64,000 nucleotides of DNA. Source: CAVVDY01 sp963815775. Lineage in GTDB: Bacteria > Acidobacteriota > Terriglobia > Terriglobales > Acidobacteriaceae. The position numbers were made by a program, and so were the translations under genes. The notes below the pieces were generated by a model. That model was given only the letters and a program-made list of their open reading frames with translations, had not been told where the DNA came from and searched no databases. How positions within the stretch are numbered: position 1 is the stretch's first letter; each line of letters starts with the position of its first letter. This document shows positions 58,049 to 64,000 of this stretch, piece by piece. The stretch spans positions 62,001-126,000 of the forward strand of contig CAWFIB010000025.1 in assembly GCA_963815775.1 (NCBI GenBank), given 5' to 3'.

Positions 58049-59590
58049 CTAATTTTCTTCTCTCTGCTTCATACTCCCGCTGCGCAGATACCGGCTGTGC
58101 CAACTCAATGATTCCGTCAGCAGGTGCGGCGTGTGCTTGCCATACGACAGCCGTTCGGCCCGGTTCAGATAGTCGAGCAGTGCGGGTTTGTAGTCCGGAT
58201 TGGCGCACTTGTCGATGATCAGGTGTGCGCGCTGACGCGGCGAAAGTCCGCGCAGGTCCGCCAGGCCTTGCTCGGTCACAACCACTTGAACATCATGCTC
58301 GGTGTGGTCGATGTGCGAGACCATGGGCACGATGGTCGAGATCGTTCCTTTTTGCGCGATCGACGGCGCCATGAAGATCGAGAGATATCCATTGCGCGCG
58401 AAATCGCCCGAGCCGCCAATGCCGTTCTGGATGCGCGATCCCATTACGTGCGTCGAGTTCACGTTGCCGTAGATGTCGGCCTCGATCATGGCGTTCATGG
58501 CGATGACGCCGAGGCGGCGAATGATCTCCGGGTGGTTCGAGATTTCCTGGGGGCGCAGCACGATGCGCTCGCGATACGCGGCCATATCGGCATTGACTTC
58601 GGTCAGCATCTCCGGGCTGAGCGAAAATGCCGTGGCCGACGCCGAGGTGACTTTGCCCGATTTCAGCAGCCGGATCATGCCGTCCTGGATCACTTCTGTG
58701 TAGGACGTCAGGTTTTCGAACGGGCCTTCCTCCAACCCGAATAGCACCGCATTCGCAATGTTGCCGACGCCGGATTGCAGCGGCAGCAGGTTCGCCGGCA
58801 TGCGGCCCTTCTGCACCTCCCAGCTCAGGAACTCGAGGATGTGCCCGGCGATTTGCTTCGAGGCGGCGTCGGGCGCCTTGAACGGGCTGTTGCGGTCGGG
58901 CGAGTTGGTGAGCACGATGGCGACGACCTTCTGGGGCGAAACTTCAAGGTACGGCGATCCAATGCGCTGGCCGGGGTGGGTGAGGGGGATGGGCCCGCGG
59001 TTCGGCGGCGCTTCCAGGCCGTAGTAGATATCGTGCATGCCTTCCAACGCTTCCGGCTGCCAGGAGTTGACCTCCAGAATGACGCGCTCCGCCTGATCGA
59101 TCCACGTCTTGTTGTTGCCGACCGACGAACTGGGCAGCAGGCGCCCGTCTTCCAGGACGGCCGCGACCTCAATCAGAGCGACATTCAGCTTGCCCAGAAA
59201 TCCGTACTCCACGAACTGCGCCACGTGGCTGAGGTGGATGTCCATGTATTCCATCTCGCCGGCGTTGATGCGCTTGCGAGTCTCGGGATCGGATTGGTAA
59301 GGAAGGCGAAGGTTGATGCCGCCTGCCATGGCAAGAGCGCCATCCAGCTCGGGGCCGGTGGAGGCGCCGGTGAAGACGCTGACCTGAAACTTCTGACCGC
59401 GGAAGTTGGCTTCAGCAATGTGGCGAGCCAGCTCAATCGGAACCACCTTCGGATAGCCCGAGCCGGTGAAGCCGCTCATGCCGACCTGGTCGCCGGAGCG
59501 GATCAAGGCCGCTGCTTCGTCGGCGCTCATGATCTTCTGCGCTAATGCACTGTTCAAGACACGGGAGGAGGTTGCAGAAACAGTTGCCAT
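58049..59590 (-). CDS. Acetyl-CoA hydrolase / succinyl-CoA:acetate CoA-transferase family
   Basis: A 513-residue family I CoA-transferase. Key segments: DQVGMSGFTGSGYPKVVPIE, VSVFTGASTGPELDGALAMA, SGVGNIANAVLFGL, SSHVMGSRIQNG-type region (NSTHVMGSRIQNGIGGSGDF), and TEQGLADLRGLSPRQRA. It likely moves CoA between succinate or propionate and acetate. ATG 59590 with AAAGG about 7 nt upstream. Next to the carboxylase gene, but on the other strand, so joint use in propionyl-CoA or succinate metabolism is only an inference. Confidence 0.88.
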   Translation of the reverse strand: MATVSATSSRVLNSALAQKIMSADEAAALIRSGDQVGMSGFTGSGYPKVVPIELARHIAEANFRGQKFQVSVFTGASTGPELDGALAMAGGINLRLPYQSDPETRKRINAGEMEYMDIHLSHVAQFVEYGFLGKLNVALIEVAAVLEDGRLLPSSSVGNNKTWIDQAERVILEVNSWQPEALEGMHDIYYGLEAPPNRGPIPLTHPGQRIGSPYLEVSPQKVVAIVLTNSPDRNSPFKAPDAASKQIAGHILEFLSWEVQKGRMPANLLPLQSGVGNIANAVLFGLEEGPFENLTSYTEVIQDGMIRLLKSGKVTSASATAFSLSPEMLTEVNADMAAYRERIVLRPQEISNHPEIIRRLGVIAMNAMIEADIYGNVNSTHVMGSRIQNGIGGSGDFARNGYLSIFMAPSIAQKGTISTIVPMVSHIDHTEHDVQVVVTEQGLADLRGLSPRQRAHLIIDKCANPDYKPALLDYLNRAERLSYGKHTPHLLTESLSWHSRYLRSGSMKQREEN

Positions 59591-59710
59591 AGCAGCCCTT
59601 TCAAGCTGGAGGAAGTAACTATCCAACATAGGGGCGGGAATTACCCGAGGTCTGTGAGCTTGGTCACTTTCCCATGGATTTCACGGGAGGGCCAAAAAGC
59701 ACCTGGGGCC

Positions 59711-60748
59711 CTATGGATGTCCGAAGATCCCGAAATAGGCCTTCAAGAGGCCAGACTGTGCCTCGGGCGGCCTGGACGCGTGCCAATCCCACACCTGGCG
59801 CTCGGACTCAAGCAGCAGGCGCTCAAACTCGCCATCGCTGATGGCCCGCTTGGGCAGGAGTTCGTCGCGCTTCGTGTGCATGACAGAGCGTTTGGCAAAT
59901 GCGCCGCGAAGCCCGCGAAAATACGCTCCCAGCCCGCGATTGCGAACCACATAGCCAAACCACAGCGCCTGAAACAGCATAATGCGAGACAAGTAGCGCT
60001 GCACGATTGCCGGCGGATAGTCCTTGGCCAGCAGCCATAGCTGGTTGCGCGTCACCAGTTCCAGAATGCGGGCATGCACCACCGCCCCGGTCGTCGCGCT
60101 GCCGATGTGGTAGGCCACCGCTTGCGGAACATACATTCCTCCATAGCCCACCAGTTGGGTTCGCAGACCCAGGTCAATGTCGTCGAGATAGGCAAAAAAG
60201 TCGGCGTCCAGCCCGCCGCATTGGTCGAAGGCCTCGCGCCGGTACAACACCGCCGCACCGCAGCCGGTAAGGATGGGCGTCGGTTGATCAAATTGCCCGC
60301 GGTCTTCATCGCCGCTGCCCAGCCGATAGGCACCGCCCGCGACGAGCATGGCGTCGCCGGCGCCATCCAGATGGGTGCGCTGGGTTGCGCGCAACAGCTT
60401 TCCGGCGGCAAAGCCGAGGTGGGGGTCACGATCGAGCGTGCGACCCAATATCTCGACATAGTCCGGCTCAAGCTCAATGTCATTGTTCAGCAGCAGAAGG
60501 TACTTCGACGATGTCGCCGCGACAGCGCGGTTAATCGCCCCTGTCGTGCCTTCGTTGGTGGGCAACTCGATGCGCGAAGTGTTTGGCGGGAGCGGATCGG
60601 GCAGGATGCTGTCGCTGCGCGCTTCGTTCTCGACTATGACAATTTCCCACTCGGAGGGGGGCAGAGTCTGCGACTGAATGAACTCAATGCAGAGCTGCGT
60701 CAGGTCGGGGCGGTGCAGCGCCGGGATGATGATGGTAACCGTCTTCAC
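59711..60748 (-). CDS. Glycosyltransferase family 2
   Basis: A 345-residue GT-A enzyme: IIIPALHRPDLTQLCIEFIQ, NEGTTGAINRAVAATSSKYL, LLNNDIELEPDYVEILG (metal-binding acidic motif), and YLDDIDLGLRTQLVGYGG. The C-terminal part lacks clear membrane helices. Similar to rhamnosyl- or galactosyltransferases of polysaccharide synthesis; donor and acceptor unknown. GTG 60748 is the start. It follows the methyltransferase gene, on the same strand, by 71 bases. Confidence 0.88.
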   Translation of the reverse strand: MKTVTIIIPALHRPDLTQLCIEFIQSQTLPPSEWEIVIVENEARSDSILPDPLPPNTSRIELPTNEGTTGAINRAVAATSSKYLLLLNNDIELEPDYVEILGRTLDRDPHLGFAAGKLLRATQRTHLDGAGDAMLVAGGAYRLGSGDEDRGQFDQPTPILTGCGAAVLYRREAFDQCGGLDADFFAYLDDIDLGLRTQLVGYGGMYVPQAVAYHIGSATTGAVVHARILELVTRNQLWLLAKDYPPAIVQRYLSRIMLFQALWFGYVVRNRGLGAYFRGLRGAFAKRSVMHTKRDELLPKRAISDGEFERLLLESERQVWDWHASRPPEAQSGLLKAYFGIFGHP

Positions 60749-60819
60749 GCGTAGCTTACGCGATTCTACACAGGGAAACGTGGGCCTGGCCTCTGGTGGC
60801 TGGCGTGCGAAAACTGCTG

Positions 60820-62364
60820 CTACTTCCAGCCAATTGCGGCGTAGTCCTGAAAGCCGTAAAGCAGGTCGTTCAGGCGCGCGATAGCTTCGTTAAATTGCTC
60901 GAGCGCCTGTGGATTGCCTTCCACCATGAGGCGCGGTACCTGTAGGTCGCGCAGCGGGGACGAAAAGCGCAGCTCTACGTTACGGAAGTTGCAGGACTCC
61001 ATGGCAAACTGCAGGGTCTCGGGATGGACCGGCCGGATATGCGTTGGGTCGAGAAAGAAGTTGCGAACCAGCGCGTACACGCACTGCGGGTTGATCGTCT
61101 CGAAGATCACGGGCGAACCGGGTTTGCACTTCTGATACGCCAGCGCCACGTATCGTAGTTGATCGCTGGCCGTCAGGTGCTCGATCACCTGGGCGCTGAA
61201 GATGCCGCCCAGCGACTCGTCGGGCGTGGCTTCGAGAAATGTGAACAAGTCCTGCTGAATGACATCCAGCCCTTTCTCCCGGCAGAGAAGGATCTGGTCG
61301 GTTCCCAGTTCGACGCCACGCGCCGTGATGCCGGCGTCGCGCAGCTCTTCCAGAAACTCTCCCCGGCCGCAGCCGATATCGACGACATTGTCGCGGCCGC
61401 GAAAGTACTGGACGTATGACTGTTGCCTCTGCCGAATGCCAGCTTCGTCCCCGCGATACTGCTCTTCAAACGCGAAGTAATCGAATTCCTGCTCGCTCTT
61501 GATTTCGGAAGGAAACATCGGTGGCACGGGCGCCGGCGGGGTCGCGCTCTGCTCGGGTGTATTCGGCATCGCGGCCCGCAGGCGGCGTAGATCGCGTTCC
61601 CGGACCCTGAGCTGCACCGATGCCTGTCGCACCTGTTTTGTCAGCTCCTCCACACGGGCCTGCAGCAGGTTGAAGTTTACCTTGAGCCCATCGAGATGCA
61701 TGCCCACCTGGCGCCCTTCCACCCCAAGGCGTTCGATGTCCTCTGCGCGTTTTGCTTCGGTTTGGGCGCGTTCGGTGGCGCTACGCGAAGCCTGCTCCGA
61801 GGCTTGTTCCGAAGCTTGCTCGAAGGAAGTGCGCAGCTCCCGCAAGGCACTTTGCACGGGCAGCAATTGTTGTTCAACAAGGCTGGCAAAACCGCTCTCT
61901 TGCGAGGCGAAGGTTGCCTCCACCTGCTCGCGCAGGCGCAGCATCTCCCGCTCGCTGGCCGCCTTTTGGGCCTGAATCTCCTCCGTCAGCCATGCCTTGT
62001 TGCGCTCCATCACGTTAGCGTGCAGGTTGAGCGCTTCCGCGTGTCGGTGCAGCAGGTTGCGGTGGTTGTTAAGGATGTTATCGACGTGCTGAAGGGCTCG
62101 AATGACACCGCCCTCGAACAAATGCAGCGGACGTGTGTACCAGGACAGCGAGCGCCGCATCACCTTCTTGCTGAATTGCACGGCGTCGTTTACTACTCCC
62201 GGGTTGCGGGGATTCAACTGACCCGTCTGGCGGCTGCCGTCCAGGGCAATTGCGATTTCGTTACGAAGGTCCAGCGTTTCGTCGCCTACCGGAAGAGATG
62301 ACGACATACCGGTGGTGGCGCGCAGGCGCTCTAATATCCCCTCAACGGCGGAAGATTGGCTCAT
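60820..62364 (-). CDS. Coiled-coil protein with C-terminal SAM methyltransferase domain
   Basis: A 514-residue protein. Residues 1-110 hold an uncharacterised helical part with GVVNDAVQFSKKVMRRSLSW; 110-270 a long coiled coil containing the tandem EQASEQASEQAS; and from about 340 a class I methyltransferase: NVVDIGCGRGEFLEELRDAG, AQVIEHLTASDQLRYVA, NPQCVYALVRNFFLDPTHIR. The coiled coil before a methyltransferase recalls polysaccharide chain terminators such as WbdD, and the glycosyltransferase next door fits. That role is inference. Start at ATG 62364. Confidence 0.82.
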   Translation of the reverse strand: MSQSSAVEGILERLRATTGMSSSLPVGDETLDLRNEIAIALDGSRQTGQLNPRNPGVVNDAVQFSKKVMRRSLSWYTRPLHLFEGGVIRALQHVDNILNNHRNLLHRHAEALNLHANVMERNKAWLTEEIQAQKAASEREMLRLREQVEATFASQESGFASLVEQQLLPVQSALRELRTSFEQASEQASEQASRSATERAQTEAKRAEDIERLGVEGRQVGMHLDGLKVNFNLLQARVEELTKQVRQASVQLRVRERDLRRLRAAMPNTPEQSATPPAPVPPMFPSEIKSEQEFDYFAFEEQYRGDEAGIRQRQQSYVQYFRGRDNVVDIGCGRGEFLEELRDAGITARGVELGTDQILLCREKGLDVIQQDLFTFLEATPDESLGGIFSAQVIEHLTASDQLRYVALAYQKCKPGSPVIFETINPQCVYALVRNFFLDPTHIRPVHPETLQFAMESCNFRNVELRFSSPLRDLQVPRLMVEGNPQALEQFNEAIARLNDLLYGFQDYAAIGWK

Positions 62365-62492
62365 AGTAGCTATCGGCGTTCAATATCGCTGCCGCTGTCG
62401 TAGGAGAAATGGGAAAGGAGCACCTACACAGACGGCAAGGGAAAAGCCTATCAACGTAAACCGATTCCTGCAATCGGGCGATGGTTACTTCT

Positions 62493-64000
62493 TTATATTT
62501 CCCGGTAGTTCAGAAGCGCGGCCCCGATCAGCACGAAGCACACCGGCCAGATCCACGACGGAATTTTACGGTTCTCGGGAGGCAGGCGCAGCTCCAGCCA
62601 GCGCGACCATCCGGCGAACACCGCCAGCACTCCCATGGGAACGTGGCTGAGTTCCACTAGCAGGTTTTCCTTGACGTTGGTGATGGCGTGCTGATGGGTG
62701 AGCAACACCGCGCCGCCGATGGCGCACATCAGCGGAAAAACCAGCGCCATTCCATCGTTCTCCCGTTTTCGCCTTCGCACCCGCAGCTCGAACACGGCGA
62801 AACCGACGCACACCAGCGCGGCCATGCGGTGCTGAAACACCTCGGGATCGACCATGCACGCGCCGACACTCTTCCAGCCTATCGGCCAGCATTCGGAGTC
62901 AGCTTGCAGGACGATGAAGATTGCGATGCCGATGAGCAATAGCGGCCAATACTCGGCCCAGGGAGCCTTGCCGGTGCGCGCTAACAGGGCAAGTACTCCC
63001 ATGCCGAGAACCAGTACCCCCATCCAGTGGTGATTGGCCTCCGACTCCATCGCCCACGAGACCATCAGCGGTGAAAGCGGTTCGCCATCCGCGTTGTACG
63101 CTGCCGGGGGTTGAGAAGAAGCACTGCCGTTAGTCTGCCCCGGCGTGCTGGTGGCGGCTTCCACCCGGGTATATGTGAATCGAGGAATAGTGGGCCGGAA
63201 GCGCAGGTAAATCTGGTGCAGCGAAACGATGTCCTGTGGCTGGTCGACCGCCGGTGGCTGCGAGGTGAGGGAAGCGGCGGTGAGAATCACCGTGATGCCG
63301 ATGCCGACCTCCGCTTCAATCAGCCGGCGCAGCCGAGGCATCACCTGGTCGCGCCTCAGGTTGCGCAGCATCAGGAAGTTGACGCCGCCCAGCACCATCA
63401 GCACTCCCAGCATCGTGGCCTTAGCCAGGACCATCACGCCGTATGCGGTTCCCAACAGCGCTTCCCACGAAGCGATATACACCACGCTCATGGTCAGGCC
63501 ACTGAGCACGATCAGACAAACGCTGATCAGCGCCAGCCGCGAGAAGCGTTCTGCGACGTAGAAGCGCGCGCCCGAATCCTTATCGCGGAACAGCGCCAGC
63601 ACCAGATAAGGCAGGCCCCCGATCCAGAAACCGGTTGCGGTCTCGTGGATCGCGGTCAGCGCGATCAGCAGCGCGCGTCCTTCCAGTCGCGACGCCGCGT
63701 GGTTGGTCATCAGTGACGCCGCCATGACGACGACCGCGGGCACTATCAGCGCCCAGGACGCAACCTTCGTGCGAAACAGCGAGATGACCAGCGCCACCAC
63801 AGCCGTGCCCAGCACGATGCTGCCCGAGATGAAGAAGTTTGCGCCTACCACCCCGCTGAAGCCGATCTCGGCACTGGCCATCAGCACCGATGAGTCGACA
63901 AACAGGTAGAGCGCCTGGATGACGATCAGCCCGACAATGCTGAGGCGCAACAGCATCCACGAGCCGCCGTCCATGCGCTCCCGCTGCGCCGGATCGCCAG
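62493..64000 (-). CDS. CopD-like multi-helix membrane protein (5' end outside window)
   Basis: Open from the window edge to a stop at 62493 and encoding at least eight hydrophobic helices: GLIVIQALYLFVDSSVLMAS, NFFISGSIVLGTAVVALVIS, WALIVPAVVVMAASLM, HETATGFWIGGLPYLVLALF (CopD-type His), LALISVCLIVLSGLTMSVVY, VMVLAKATMLGVLMVLGG, GIGITVILTAASLTS, and a C-terminal group including LLLIGIAIFIVLQA. The HETATGFWIGGL and AKATMLGVLM segments match the copper-resistance CopD fold. ATG 63974 may be internal: the frame stays open to the edge. Copper transport is inferred from fold only. Confidence 0.8.
   Translation of the reverse strand, partial: GDPAQRERMDGGSWMLLRLSIVGLIVIQALYLFVDSSVLMASAEIGFSGVVGANFFISGSIVLGTAVVALVISLFRTKVASWALIVPAVVVMAASLMTNHAASRLEGRALLIALTAIHETATGFWIGGLPYLVLALFRDKDSGARFYVAERFSRLALISVCLIVLSGLTMSVVYIASWEALLGTAYGVMVLAKATMLGVLMVLGGVNFLMLRNLRRDQVMPRLRRLIEAEVGIGITVILTAASLTSQPPAVDQPQDIVSLHQIYLRFRPTIPRFTYTRVEAATSTPGQTNGSASSQPPAAYNADGEPLSPLMVSWAMESEANHHWMGVLVLGMGVLALLARTGKAPWAEYWPLLLIGIAIFIVLQADSECWPIGWKSVGACMVDPEVFQHRMAALVCVGFAVFELRVRRRKRENDGMALVFPLMCAIGGAVLLTHQHAITNVKENLLVELSHVPMGVLAVFAGWSRWLELRLPPENRKIPSWIWPVCFVLIGAALLNYREI

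Noticed and set aside
1..64000. tRNA, rRNA, prophage or transposase genes
   Set aside because: I found no cloverleaf with CCA end, no rRNA-like stretch and no integrase or transposase motif on either strand; a tool search could still find a degenerate one.

Overview
The window most likely comes from an acidobacterium of the Koribacter/Terriglobia type. This rests on gene content: a duplicated orphan FtsX/MacB permease (ADOP family), a DUF2911 protein, an LssY_C protein, a Tol-Pal operon with a divergent TolA, a hopanoid operon, and intergenic repeat words that acidobacterial genomes carry in large numbers. G+C is high almost throughout. No rRNA, tRNA, CRISPR array, prophage or transposase was found.

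Layout. 1-2162: leuS (3' end outside the window). 2384-9557: single genes (DinB, GNAT, lipoprotein MsrA, response regulator, ADOP permease with a duplicated remnant, one intact and one broken flavin-oxidase-like gene). 9637-15312: miaA, lipoprotein and small membrane genes, then pyrR-pyrB-pyrC with overlapping ends. 15671-20925: TonB-like protein, decayed membrane gene, M28 peptidase, YmdB phosphodiesterase. 20119-24867 (minus) reads as nagZ-anmK-peptide-binding lipoprotein-ymdB, a peptidoglycan-recycling set. 25113-30506: ABC exporter, Crp/Fnr regulator, DUF2911 and LssY_C proteins. 30648-35881: tolQ-tolR-tolA-tolB-pal-cpoB. 35897-40259: LigD-type polymerase and an active/inactive M16 protease pair. 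40287-43467: a lower-G+C island with a large STAND-like NTPase and a small two-helix membrane protein, unlike anything around it. 43593-44621: radical SAM protein. 44628-55761 (minus): ispH, squalene-hopene cyclase, a methyltransferase, hpnA, hpnG, two medium-chain dehydrogenases, hpnC, hpnD, hpnE. 55966-64000: a small protein, a frameshifted acyl-CoA carboxylase subunit, a CoA-transferase, a glycosyltransferase, a coiled-coil methyltransferase and a CopD-like membrane protein (5' end outside).

How the genes work together. The hopanoid operon runs from isoprenoid supply (IspH) through squalene (HpnC, D, E) to cyclization (SHC) and side-chain processing (HpnG, HpnA). HpnH, which would make adenosylhopane, is not in the window. 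The Tol-Pal and TonB genes and the M16/M28 peptidases point to a diderm envelope.

The most interesting signals are: (1) the two-gene NTPase/membrane island, a candidate immunity-type module; (2) dispersed repeats that have entered genes in frame, in leuS (where a palindrome is also read through) and in the peptide-binding lipoprotein, where the repeat forms the start of the signal peptide; (3) palindromes with different stems around a constant TGAA centre; (4) an uncharacterised methyltransferase and tandem dehydrogenases inside the hopanoid operon; (5) -10 elements 6-9 nt before start codons, suggesting leaderless mRNAs.
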